Shown: piece after piece, positions 1 to 5,238 of the stretch
How positions within the stretch are numbered: position 1 is the stretch's first letter
Layout: the number at the start of each line of letters is the position of its first letter
DNA from: Microcaldota archaeon
GTDB lineage: Archaea > Micrarchaeota > Micrarchaeia > Anstonellales > Anstonellaceae
Reading direction: 5' to 3'
Assembly: GCA_023248665.1 (NCBI GenBank)
Contig: JAHFEC010000070.1
Location: forward strand, 1 to 6,409
Length of the DNA stretch: 6,409 bases
Made by a program: the position numbers and the translations under genes
The notes under the pieces: model-generated
The model's input: the letters and a program-made list of their open reading frames with translations, nothing else
What the model was told of the DNA's origin: nothing
Databases searched by the model: none

Positions 1-1092
1 GAATTCGAGGCCGAGGACCTCATCCCAGACGAGCCAGTGGCGGTCATGATCAGCGAGGACGGCTACATCAAGCGCATCAGTCTGGACGAATACAAGAGCC
101 AGCGGCGCGGCGGGCGCGGGGTGAAGGGCAGCGAGACCAAAGAGGAGGACCGCGTGAAAGACATCCTCATCGCCCGCACGCACGACACCCTCTTGTTCTT
201 CACCACGGGCGGCCGGGTGCACTGGCTCAAGGTCTACCGCATCCCGGCCGCGGGCCGCTACGCGATGGGCAAGGCCATCGTCAACCTGCTCGACATCGGG
301 CAGGAGAAGATATCCTGCTGGATCCCGGTGCGCGAATTCTCGGACAAGGAATACCTGCTCATGGCCACCAAGAAAGGCACGGTGAAACGCTCGTGCCTGG
401 CCGACTATTCGCGCCCGCGAAAGGGCGGCATCATCGCGATCACCTTGCGCGAAGGCGACGAGCTCATCCGCGTGCGCAAGACCGACGGCAAGTCGGAGAT
501 CCTGCTCGCGAGCGCGCAGGGCCAGTCCATCCGCTTCTCGGAAGAGGAGGTGCGCGAGATCGGGCGGGCCGGACAGGGCGTGAAGGGCATCGAGCTCTCC
601 GAGGGGGACGAGGTGATCGGCTTCTGCCTGTGCGCCTATCCGACCGTGATGACGGTGTGCGAGAACGGCTATGGCAAGCGCACGCCCATCGAGGATTACC
701 GCCTGCAGGGCCGCGCCGGCTCGGGCATCATCAACATCAAGACGGAAGGACGCAACGGCAAAGTCGTGAGCGTCAAGACCGTCTCGGACGAGGACGAGCT
801 TTTATGCGTTTCCTCCAAGGGACAGGTCATCCGCATGCCGGTCAGGGACATCTCGGTCGTCGGGCGGAACACGATGGGCGTGCGGCTCATGAAGCTGGAC
901 GAGGGCGAGAAAGTGGTGGCCGTCGAGCACATGACGCCGGAGCCCGGCCCCGAGAACGGAAACGGGAATGGCAAGAACGGGGAAATCGGCGGCAAGGTGG
1001 AAGGGGACGGCACAAAGAAAGAGGACGCAACGGAAAACTCGGCCGGAAAGAAAGAGGACGCAACGGAAAACTCGGCCGGAAAGAAAGAGTAA
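1..1092 (+). CDS. gyrA: DNA gyrase subunit A, C-terminal part (5' end outside window)
   Basis: The frame is open from base 1, so the N-terminal breakage-reunion domain with the catalytic Tyr lies upstream of the window. The visible 363 residues are the DNA-wrapping beta-pinwheel of GyrA, which lets gyrase introduce negative supercoils together with GyrB. The GyrA box QRRGGRG is at residues 34-40; this motif separates gyrase from ParC/topoisomerase IV. Six blade repeats can be read, each opening with a hydrophobic strand and a G-x-(I/V)-(K/R)-(R/x) turn: they begin near residues 13, 64, 118, 166, 216 and 266 (for example LLMATKKGTVKR, LLCVSSKGQVIRMP). The pinwheel ends near residue 310 and is followed by a Gly/Asn/Glu/Lys-rich low-complexity tail with a duplicated 11-residue unit. 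Gyrase in archaea is thought to be of bacterial origin. The next gene is convergent, so gyrA ends its transcription unit here. Identification is firm; only the missing 5' end is open. Confidence 0.96.
   Translation, partial: EFEAEDLIPDEPVAVMISEDGYIKRISLDEYKSQRRGGRGVKGSETKEEDRVKDILIARTHDTLLFFTTGGRVHWLKVYRIPAAGRYAMGKAIVNLLDIGQEKISCWIPVREFSDKEYLLMATKKGTVKRSCLADYSRPRKGGIIAITLREGDELIRVRKTDGKSEILLASAQGQSIRFSEEEVREIGRAGQGVKGIELSEGDEVIGFCLCAYPTVMTVCENGYGKRTPIEDYRLQGRAGSGIINIKTEGRNGKVVSVKTVSDEDELLCVSSKGQVIRMPVRDISVVGRNTMGVRLMKLDEGEKVVAVEHMTPEPGPENGNGNGKNGEIGGKVEGDGTKKEDATENSAGKKEDATENSAGKKE
1015..1089 (+). repeat. 33-base tandem repeat in the gyrA tail
   Basis: Two identical 33-base units (1015-1047 and 1048-1080) and the first 9 bases of a third (1081-1089) run directly into the stop codon. 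Each unit encodes KKEDATENSAG, so the protein ends in two copies plus KKE. The copies are identical at the DNA level, including synonymous positions, which indicates a recent slippage or duplication event, or an assembly artefact. The length is a multiple of three, so copy-number change keeps the frame. Confidence 0.95.
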
Positions 1093-1101
1093 GAACTCCC
1101 G

Positions 1102-1108
1102 TTTTTTT
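1102..1108 (+). terminator. gyrA: Oligo-T terminator of gyrA
   Basis: A run of seven T, preceded by CCCG, lies ten bases after the gyrA stop codon. Archaeal RNA polymerase terminates at oligo-T tracts without needing a hairpin. It is the only such tract on + in the 92-base convergent spacer. Confidence 0.55.
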
Positions 1109-1184
1109 CTGTCCGCTCGCCGGCTCGCGCATCCGTATAGTGCCTGCGCCTCTTTTGTCCCGTTTTCCCAGGCGCGCCCTTGAT

Positions 1185-1934
1185 TCAAGCCAGCTCCTTG
1201 AGCGCCTTGAAAACTGCGCGCGTGGCCGGGCCCGCGTTGCCGCCAAGCTCTTCCTCGGCCGCCGCCAGCAATCTATCCACGGCCGAACCCGTCGGCACCA
1301 GCACCCCGCCACGCTTCTCCAGTCCATCACCGATGTCGACGTCCTGCCGGCCGGCGAAGTTGCTGCGCTGCAGCAAGCCGAAGTCGCTCACGAAGTAACG
1401 GTAGATGGCATCCGGATCCGAGCGGCGCGAACTCTTGTTTCCGGGCATCCCTTTGCCTTTGGCCACCTCGAAAAATCCCTCATCCTGGGGCATGTTCTTG
1501 GAGAAATTGATGAACTTGCGCTGCATCTGCTTTGAGAATTCTGATGAGATGGTGACTCTGTCCTTGCCGATGGAGCAGATGAGAGGGCAGATGACCAGCA
1601 GGGGTTCGGGAGCCTTCAGTTCGTTTTTTGTGAAGACTTTCTTGGCTTGGGGCAGGGTGAACTCGCCGCCGCTGCCTACGACCGTGAGAATTCCGGTTTT
1701 TGGATTTATGGATTCGGCTAATGGGGCCCGGGTGCTGATCGAAAAACCCATGAGCAGGGCCATCTCGCCCATGATCCGGGCGAAAGCCTTTGGATTTTTT
1801 CGGGCGAATTGCTGCACCTTCGCCGGGCCCATCATCTTCGAGAAGAATTCGTGGCCGGCCAGCTGGTTCGCGACCACGCCCCTCGCCAGATTGACGCCTG
1901 AAACCACGCGCTCGGTTTTGAAAATAGAGGCCAT
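1185..1934 (-). CDS. Unrecognised 249-residue protein
   Basis: I do not recognise this family. The ATG at 1934 is chosen because AAAGGTG stands five bases upstream of it and a perfect archaeal TATA box lies about 40 bases upstream. A TTG five codons earlier (1949) is possible but would fall almost at the transcript start. The protein has no signal peptide and no convincing membrane span. Residues 1-70 look helical and basic (MASIFKTERVVSG, then an FARKNPKAFARIMGEMALLMGFS stretch). The middle, 82-130, looks beta-rich (GILTVVGSGGEFTLP, PLLVICPLICS with Cys116 and Cys120). Residues 155-215 are Lys/Arg/Gly-rich, and the C-terminus (217-249) is an Ala/Leu helix ending LKELA. It is convergent with gyrA and divergent from the lipoprotein gene, with which it shares a 112-base control region. 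It is probably cytoplasmic; no function is assigned. Length, start signals and GC-rich coding character make a real gene likely. Confidence 0.85.
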   Translation of the reverse strand: MASIFKTERVVSGVNLARGVVANQLAGHEFFSKMMGPAKVQQFARKNPKAFARIMGEMALLMGFSISTRAPLAESINPKTGILTVVGSGGEFTLPQAKKVFTKNELKAPEPLLVICPLICSIGKDRVTISSEFSKQMQRKFINFSKNMPQDEGFFEVAKGKGMPGNKSSRRSDPDAIYRYFVSDFGLLQRSNFAGRQDVDIGDGLEKRGGVLVPTGSAVDRLLAAAEEELGGNAGPATRAVFKALKELA

Positions 1935-1939
1935 CGTTG

Positions 1940-1946
1940 CACCTTT
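1940..1946 (-). promoter_or_regulatory. Shine-Dalgarno of the 249-residue gene
   Basis: On the - strand AAAGGTG precedes the ATG at 1934 with a five-base spacer and fits the archaeal 16S 3' end. It decides for the ATG against the upstream TTG, which overlaps this site. Confidence 0.7.
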
Positions 1947-1971
1947 CAAGATGTTTTATTGTGTATGTTTA

Positions 1972-1979
1972 TATTTAAA
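1972..1979 (-). promoter_or_regulatory. TATA box of the 249-residue gene
   Basis: TTTAAATA on the - strand matches the archaeal TATA consensus TTTAWATA exactly. A start about 26 bases downstream would fall near 1950, giving a leader of about 15 bases that contains the Shine-Dalgarno site. Confidence 0.65.
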
Positions 1980-1982
1980 CAA

Positions 1983-2009
1983 GTATCGATACGCGCAAAC
2001 CCTTTTGCG
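1983..2009. promoter_or_regulatory. Two inverted repeats in the divergent control region
   Basis: GTATCGATAC (1983-1992) is a perfect 10-base palindrome. CGCAAA (1994-1999) and TTTGCG (2004-2009) form a second inverted repeat around CCCT. Both lie between the outward-facing TATA boxes of the 249-residue gene and the lipoprotein gene. This is where a regulator could affect both promoters. Operator function is inference from position and symmetry only. Confidence 0.35.
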
Positions 2010-2016
2010 GGGGCAG

Positions 2017-2028
2017 ATAATTAAATTT
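2017..2028 (+). promoter_or_regulatory. TATA-like box of the lipoprotein gene
   Basis: ATAATTAAATTT lies with its centre about 25 bases before the ATG at 2047. Transcription would then begin at or within a few bases of the start codon, and no Shine-Dalgarno is visible. A leaderless message is therefore likely. Confidence 0.55.
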
Positions 2029-2046
2029 TACCACCTCACTCTTATC

Positions 2047-3150
2047 ATGACCTCGAAAAAATCTCCCGACCCCGCATTCGCCCTCCCGAGGCCTGCTTAT
2101 CTGGTCCTTGCCCTTCTGTTTTCCATCCTCATTTCCGGCTGCATCCTGACTGGCCCGGGCAACACTTCTCCTTCCGCTTTGAATGCCTCCAATTCTTCCA
2201 ACGGCCCCAGTATCCCGATGCAGCCGACCGTGAACGTCACGCCGCCGCCGGCCCGGCCGGTCAATGCATCGGATATGAACAACTCTCAAAGCGCAGACAA
2301 CTCATCCGGGGCAGACCGCTCGTCCGAAGCAAACGCCTCTCAAAGCGTCGTAGTGCCCGCCAATGCAAACGCATCCAATCAGGGCATTATTTCCAATTCC
2401 ACCCCCAACCCGGCCGTCCCGAGCGCGGGTTCAAACATTTCCGCGCAGGAAGCCCAGGCCCGCGAAGATGAGCTTTTGCGCGAGCATCAGGCCCAGATTG
2501 ATGCGGCCCGGCAGGCCGAGGCGAACATTCTCAGCCAAGTGTCCGGCACGGCTGTTTTGGATCCGAACGGGGGGCGCACCCGATCCAAAGTGTGCGCGAT
2601 CACGGTCTCGCCCACGCGCATTTATGCCGGACAGGAAAGCACCGTCCTCATCTACGCCAATTCGGCCAACAACGAACGCGTGACCTACCTGTGCGGAAGC
2701 GAAGAGCATCTGCAGGGTTACGGCGGCATCTTCACCGACAAGCGCATCTGCACCTTCGATGCCCCGGGGCATGTGCGCGTCTGGCTCGCGCTCGACGGCC
2801 AGACCTGCGCTTCCGCGCCCCTTGACGTGGTCGACGTCAACGACCTGTCCACCCCCCAGCCGGCCTGCGACATCCTGGCCGAAACGCGCGATTTTGGCGT
2901 CATGAATTCCACGCACACCTACTCCGCGGTGCTCGAATACCGCAACTTCGCCCCGGATGCGAACTTGAGCTGGAACTGCCCCTACGAGAATATGAGCACG
3001 ACGCTGTATCTCACCTCGCAGGATTCGTCCAGCCCGCAGTCCGGCTTCCTGCGCCTGGACTGCCAGTATGGCTTCGACCCGGGGGCGGTCCGGACCATAC
3101 CCGTCCAAATCGACGGAACCCCGTGCGGCGACCTCGTCTCGACGGATTGA
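2047..3150 (+). CDS. Secreted lipoprotein with two four-cysteine domains
   Basis: This is a 367-residue extracellular protein of unknown function. The ATG at 2047 is chosen over an open extension back to 1405, because the TATA box fits and the protein then begins with a normal signal peptide: KK at 4-5, a hydrophobic core at about 17-29, and lipobox L-I-S-G-C with the acceptor Cys at 32. Residues 33-131 are a Ser/Asn/Pro/Thr-rich linker packed with N-x-S/T sequons (NTS, NAS, NSS, NVT, NST, NIS), suggesting a glycosylated stalk. Residues 132-165 form a charged helix or short coiled coil. Two similar domains follow, each with four cysteines: Cys183, 216, 235, 254 and Cys274, 311, 339, 360. Both look beta-rich and Ig-like, with probable disulfides. 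It is tethered on the outer face of the membrane and exposed. A hairpin-prone inverted repeat (3165-3185) follows the stop without a T-tract. A lipoprotein is quite sure; adhesin or ligand-binding roles are guesses. Confidence 0.88.
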   Translation: MTSKKSPDPAFALPRPAYLVLALLFSILISGCILTGPGNTSPSALNASNSSNGPSIPMQPTVNVTPPPARPVNASDMNNSQSADNSSGADRSSEANASQSVVVPANANASNQGIISNSTPNPAVPSAGSNISAQEAQAREDELLREHQAQIDAARQAEANILSQVSGTAVLDPNGGRTRSKVCAITVSPTRIYAGQESTVLIYANSANNERVTYLCGSEEHLQGYGGIFTDKRICTFDAPGHVRVWLALDGQTCASAPLDVVDVNDLSTPQPACDILAETRDFGVMNSTHTYSAVLEYRNFAPDANLSWNCPYENMSTTLYLTSQDSSSPQSGFLRLDCQYGFDPGAVRTIPVQIDGTPCGDLVSTD

Positions 3151-3233
3151 TCAGACGACGATGCGATGGCGCTTGGACGCCCATCCCGGACAGGCCGGCG
3201 TTCCCCATCCCAAAAAAAGCCGAGGCAAAGGCC

Positions 3234-3240
3234 TTTAAAT
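3234..3240 (+). promoter_or_regulatory. TATA box of the four-helix membrane gene
   Basis: TTTAAAT preceded by a purine-rich AAAGG-type stretch (possible BRE) lies about 34 bases before the ATG at 3271. This gives a leader of only a few bases and argues against the longer in-frame start at 3166, which lies upstream of this promoter. Confidence 0.6.
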
Positions 3241-3270
3241 CTAAAGCGCATTTTCAGACCCAGTGATTCT

Positions 3271-3753
3271 ATGGATGACAATTTGTTCAAGCACTGGATG
3301 AAGATATTTGCCGGCTCGGCCGTCATTCTGGCCGTATTTTGGGTGATGTACAGCCTGTATGCGAGTTCGCAGGTCAACTGGCTGCAGACGGTCCTTCTCG
3401 CGCTCATCGGCGGCATCCTCGTCGCGATGGCCATGACCGTGAGCCATCATATCCTCGCCCGCTGGTTGCGCATCTTTGTCATTTCCTCGCTTATCATTGC
3501 GGTGGCGTGGGCCGGATTCGAGTATTACATCCAGCAGTCGTTCGATTACATGCAGATTCTGCTGCGCGGCGGGCTCATCGGCGTGGCCGTCGCCACCGCG
3601 CAGATTGTGATGTTCCCGGAGCGGCATGTCTGCCCGCCCTGTCCATCCTGTGCCAGCCCAACGGCTGATGCGCATGAAATGCCGGCCCGAGCAAAGCTGG
3701 CCCGGAACAAACCTGCCGGCGCGCGCAAAAAAGCCAAAAAGGCAAGGAGATAA
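3271..3753 (+). CDS. Small four-helix membrane protein with CPPCPSC motif and basic tail
   Basis: This 160-residue protein is not recognised. The ATG at 3271 fits the TATA box; the alternative ATG at 3166 would add 35 very basic residues read from promoter DNA. Four hydrophobic segments are visible at about residues 12-30, 38-56, 66-84 and 95-114. The lysine and arginine of the second loop (HILARWLR) hint at a cytoplasmic face there. Directly after the last helix comes CPPCPSC at 121-127, two overlapping CxxC units able to bind a metal or form a redox pair. The last 22 residues (139-160) are Lys/Arg/Ala-rich and end KKAKKARR. With four spans and a positive tail, both ends are most likely cytoplasmic. 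The gene lies 120 bases after the lipoprotein gene but has its own promoter. It is convergent with the 59-residue gene. Confidence 0.82.
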   Translation: MDDNLFKHWMKIFAGSAVILAVFWVMYSLYASSQVNWLQTVLLALIGGILVAMAMTVSHHILARWLRIFVISSLIIAVAWAGFEYYIQQSFDYMQILLRGGLIGVAVATAQIVMFPERHVCPPCPSCASPTADAHEMPARAKLARNKPAGARKKAKKARR

Positions 3754-3773
3754 GCAAAAGGGGAAATAGTCCG

Positions 3774-3790
3774 AAAAAAAGGGGAAAAAA
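3774..3790 (-). terminator. Double oligo-T terminator of the 59-residue gene
   Basis: On the - strand a six-T and a seven-T run separated by CCCC lie about 30 bases after the stop codon of the 59-residue gene. There is no matching T-tract on + for the convergent membrane gene. It fits archaeal oligo-T termination and supports the small - gene being transcribed. Confidence 0.55.
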
Positions 3791-3820
3791 GCCGAATGCG
3801 GTTTGCGGGCGGAACGGGGT

Positions 3821-4000
3821 TCACATCTCGCTGAACACGTTCTCGTATAAGCCCCGCAAATCCGCCTCATTTTCATTGAATGCGTGCAGGTAAGTATGCT
3901 CGCCTATCTTCTGCAGATAGCTTCCCAGACGGGCGCAGGTGAGCACCTGCGTGATTTTGCTGACTTCTTCCAAAGTCATGTTGGCCAATTCGATATACAT
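3821..4000 (-). CDS. Small 59-residue protein, unrecognised
   Basis: The frame reads MYIELANMTLEEVSKITQV at its start and ends ENVFSEM. It is too short for ordinary ORF cut-offs, but the signals around it are complete: TTATATG TATA-like box, GGTGAT Shine-Dalgarno five bases before the ATG, TGA stop, then a double T-tract. The protein is acidic and looks wholly helical: residues 9-32 (TLEEVSKITQVLTCARLGSYLQKI) and 43-57 form two amphipathic helices joined by a GEHTYLH turn. There is one Cys, at 22. No signal peptide, membrane span or known motif is seen. It is convergent with the four-helix gene and divergent from RIO1. I cannot assign a role; a small protein-binding or regulatory helical hairpin is only a possibility. 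Confidence 0.68.
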   Translation of the reverse strand: MYIELANMTLEEVSKITQVLTCARLGSYLQKIGEHTYLHAFNENEADLRGLYENVFSEM

Positions 4001-4005
4001 AACTG

Positions 4006-4011
4006 ATCACC
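4006..4011 (-). promoter_or_regulatory. Shine-Dalgarno of the 59-residue gene
   Basis: GGTGAT on the - strand stands five bases before the ATG at 4000 and is complementary to the archaeal 16S 3' end. It is the main reason to accept such a short frame. Confidence 0.6.
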
Positions 4012-4031
4012 AAAAGGAGTTTGGGCGGCCC

Positions 4032-4039
4032 CATATAAG
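4032..4039 (-). promoter_or_regulatory. TATA-like box of the 59-residue gene
   Basis: CTTATATG on the - strand lies about 35 bases upstream of the ATG at 4000. A start 26 bases downstream falls near 4009, so the leader would be about ten bases. That leaves the Shine-Dalgarno only just inside the transcript. Confidence 0.4.
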
Positions 4040-4114
4040 TCCCCTCCGGAAGGGTGGCTTTCCGGCCGATTCCGGCGCCCAGACCACGGCCAAACGCCCG
4101 GGCCAAAGAAAACC

Positions 4115-4130
4115 GGCGGCCCAAGCCGCC
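4115..4130. other. Perfect GC-rich hairpin in the RIO1 upstream spacer
   Basis: GGCGGC and GCCGCC pair perfectly around a CCAA loop. The 238-base spacer 4001-4238 otherwise holds the two outward promoters and no credible gene. The hairpin is outside both predicted transcripts, so it may be a DNA element, part of a longer RIO1 leader, or chance in GC-rich DNA. Confidence 0.3.
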
Positions 4131-4176
4131 TTAAAAAGGAACAACGTTTCACGAGCGGCCGTTTTGGCGCCCGACA

Positions 4177-4206
4177 TTTTTAGCGCATTCCTCTTTTTTA
4201 GCGCAT
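4177..4206. repeat. Direct repeat upstream of the RIO1 promoter
   Basis: TTTTTAGCGCAT occurs at 4177-4188 and again at 4195-4206, 18 bases apart, immediately before the TATA-like box at 4210. The spacing is a little under two helical turns. It could be a paired regulator site or a remnant of a duplicated promoter. Confidence 0.6.
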
Positions 4207-4209
4207 CTC

Positions 4210-4217
4210 TTTTTATT
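4210..4217 (+). promoter_or_regulatory. TATA-like box of RIO1
   Basis: TTTTTATT is centred about 26 bases before the ATG at 4239, which puts the transcript start on the start codon. No Shine-Dalgarno is present, so the message is probably leaderless. Confidence 0.55.
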
Positions 4218-4238
4218 CCCCGGAAGCGTCATTTGTGC

Positions 4239-4961
4239 ATGGCCATGCGACAATCCAAGAAAAAGCGCCCGCGCCGCGAGGACAAGATGGACAAGGACGA
4301 GTGGCCGCTCGAGGAGGGCGTGTTCGACCGCCGCTCGCTCCTGACGCTGGTGCGCTTCATGAGGAAGGGCGTGTTCAAGACCCTCGACTACTGCATCGCC
4401 GAGGGAAAAGAGGCCAACGTCTATCGGGGCACCACGGCCGACGGCCAGTACGTGGCCATCAAGATTTACCGCCTGCGCTCGCCCTCGTTCCAGAAGATGG
4501 AGGGCTACGTGCAGGGCGACCGGCGATTTGCCAAGGGCCCCCGCGGAGAGTACGGTTTCATCTACACCTGGTGCCGCAAGGAATACCAGAATCTTGTCCT
4601 GATGGAAAAACTGGGCGTGCGCGCGCCCAAGGCCATCGGATTCAAGAACAACGTGCTGGGCATGGAATTCCTCGGCGAGAACGGCGTGCCCTTCTCCACC
4701 CTCGCCGCCACCGGCAGCGCGGACCCGAACCGCGATTACGCCCTCATCCGCGAGGACATCGAGAAGCTGCGCGCCGGAGGGCTGGTGCATGCCGACGTGA
4801 GCGAATACAACGTGCTGATGACCGACAAGGGCCCGTACCTCATCGACGTCGGACAGGCCGTGCTTTCCACGCATCCAAGCGCGGAGGAGTTCTACAACCG
4901 GGATTTGCTCAACCTGCGCAAGTATTTCTCGAAATGCGAAGGCTTCAAGCCCGGGGATTGA
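4239..4961 (+). CDS. rio1: RIO1-type serine/threonine protein kinase/ATPase
   Basis: This is a 240-residue atypical kinase. In archaea and eukaryotes RIO1 acts as an ATPase/kinase in late small-ribosomal-subunit maturation. The family marks are all present: nucleotide-binding loop EGKEANVY at 55-62; ATP-contacting Lys75 in VAIKIYR; the RIO-specific QGDRRF segment at 92-97 and W111-x-x-KE; hinge MEFLG at 142-146; catalytic loop HADVSEYN at 184-191 with Asp186 and Asn191; metal-binding LIDVGQAV at 201-208 with Asp203, the residue that becomes phospho-Asp in RIO1. HADxSEYN and IDVxQ point to RIO1, not RIO2 (which has HGDxNEFN and a winged-helix N-domain, absent here). The metal loop has Gly where IDVSQ is usual. 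The ATG at 4239 fits the TATA box and typical archaeal RIO1 length; the next Met, two codons on, is an alternative. An in-frame extension to 3939 would be read from promoter DNA. The N-terminus is strongly basic (KKKRPRR), suiting RNA or ribosome contact. Confidence 0.95.
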   Translation: MAMRQSKKKRPRREDKMDKDEWPLEEGVFDRRSLLTLVRFMRKGVFKTLDYCIAEGKEANVYRGTTADGQYVAIKIYRLRSPSFQKMEGYVQGDRRFAKGPRGEYGFIYTWCRKEYQNLVLMEKLGVRAPKAIGFKNNVLGMEFLGENGVPFSTLAATGSADPNRDYALIREDIEKLRAGGLVHADVSEYNVLMTDKGPYLIDVGQAVLSTHPSAEEFYNRDLLNLRKYFSKCEGFKPGD

Positions 4962-5123
4962 GAAAACAAGGAAGAATGAGAAATAACGAAGAATACGCAA
5001 AAATTGTTAAAACAGGCCAAAATAAAAAATCGATGAAACCAAAAAATGAAATAAAAAATCGATAAAAACGACAAAACAATCATCTTAAACGTCAAAGCGG
5101 CTGTCCTTGGCTCTTATCGCTTT
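4962..5123. other. AT-rich spacer after RIO1 with a repeated 15-base unit
   Basis: Base composition changes abruptly from GC-rich coding DNA to strongly A-rich on + (T-rich on -). AAATAAAAAATCGAT occurs at 5020-5034 and again at 5049-5063. Read on -, the spacer carries several T5-T6 runs downstream of the 11-codon gene and could stop that transcript. AAAGCG (5094-5099) and CGCTTT (5118-5123) form an inverted repeat followed by more T on +, a weak terminator candidate for RIO1. A 29-codon frame at 4976-5065 exists but is just what A-rich DNA yields by chance. I see no certain gene here. Confidence 0.6.
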
Positions 5124-5159
5124 TTAGCAGCCGCAGCAAGGCTTCTTTCCCGGACCCAT
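5124..5159 (-). CDS. Candidate 11-codon Cys-rich peptide gene
   Basis: The frame encodes MGPGKKPCCGC and stop TAA. It would be ignored on length alone, but it has the strongest Shine-Dalgarno in the window (GGAGGTG, five bases from the ATG), and a TATA box lies at the right distance for a leader of about 50 bases that opens with a stable hairpin. Three of the last four residues are Cys, preceded by two Lys, which suggests binding of a thiophilic metal such as zinc, copper or iron, or a redox role. Alternatively the peptide is a sensor of cysteinyl-tRNA supply, or a leader whose translation matters more than its product. Nothing follows it on - except T-rich DNA, so it would be monocistronic. 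I do not recognise a family. It could also be a functional RNA that happens to contain the frame. Confidence 0.5.
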   Translation of the reverse strand: MGPGKKPCCGC

Positions 5160-5164
5160 GCACA

Positions 5165-5171
5165 CACCTCC
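5165..5171 (-). promoter_or_regulatory. Strong Shine-Dalgarno of the 11-codon gene
   Basis: GGAGGTG on the - strand is a seven-base match to the anti-Shine-Dalgarno, with a five-base spacer to the ATG at 5159. No other predicted start in the window has one as complete. Confidence 0.7.
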
Positions 5172-5179
5172 ATAAAACA

Positions 5180-5207
5180 AAAGAGGACGCTCGCTCCGTC
5201 CCTCTTT
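5180..5207 (-). promoter_or_regulatory. Leader hairpin followed by T-rich tract
   Basis: On the - strand AAAGAGGGACG pairs with CGTCCTCTTT around GAGCGAG, ten base pairs with one bulged G, and is followed by TGTTTT. The predicted transcript start is near 5209, so this hairpin would form the very 5' end of the message. It could protect the 5' end, bind a regulator, or act as an attenuator because the T-rich tract follows directly. It could alternatively be a terminator for read-through from the upstream membrane genes. Confidence 0.5.
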
Positions 5208-5230
5208 AGCATCGGGTTTAAGCCCTCGTA

Positions 5231-5238
5231 CTTATAAA
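5231..5238 (-). promoter_or_regulatory. TATA box of the 11-codon gene
   Basis: TTTATAAG on the - strand places a transcript start near 5209. The sequence is nearly symmetric: on + it reads CTTATAAATA, also a good TATA box, but + transcription from about 5262 would run antisense into the membrane-protein gene and meets no credible gene. The - orientation is preferred for that reason only. Confidence 0.5.

Noticed and set aside
1..6. GAATTC exactly at the window start, as if a cloning junction
   Set aside because: The reading frame of gyrA continues naturally through it, and the same site recurs inside several genes; no vector sequence is visible.
393..1535. Long + frame of 380 codons overlapping gyrA in another frame
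   Set aside because: It is very Arg/His/Gly-rich, shares most of its length with gyrA, and runs on antisense to the 249-residue gene. Typical shadow of GC-rich coding DNA.
1405..2046. Upstream extension of the lipoprotein frame
   Set aside because: It is antisense to the 249-residue gene and would bury the signal peptide in the middle of the protein; the TATA box supports ATG 2047.
3165..3185. Inverted repeat after the lipoprotein stop as a terminator
   Set aside because: The stem has a bulge and no T-tract follows, so it was not listed as a separate terminator.
3166..3270. 35-residue N-terminal extension of the four-helix membrane protein
   Set aside because: The TATA box at 3234 lies inside it, and the residues are Arg/Lys/Pro-rich translation of spacer DNA.
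3873..4124. 83-codon - strand frame overlapping the 59-residue gene
   Set aside because: It has no start signals and poor composition, and the 59-residue frame has Shine-Dalgarno, TATA box and terminator.
3939..4238. 100-residue extension of RIO1
   Set aside because: It overlaps the 59-residue gene and both divergent promoters; family length and the TATA box support ATG 4239.
4976..5065. 29-codon + frame after RIO1, beginning MRNNEEYAKIVK
   Set aside because: A weak AGGA precedes it, but the Lys/Asn-rich content is what an A-rich spacer gives by chance, and no promoter or conserved motif is visible.
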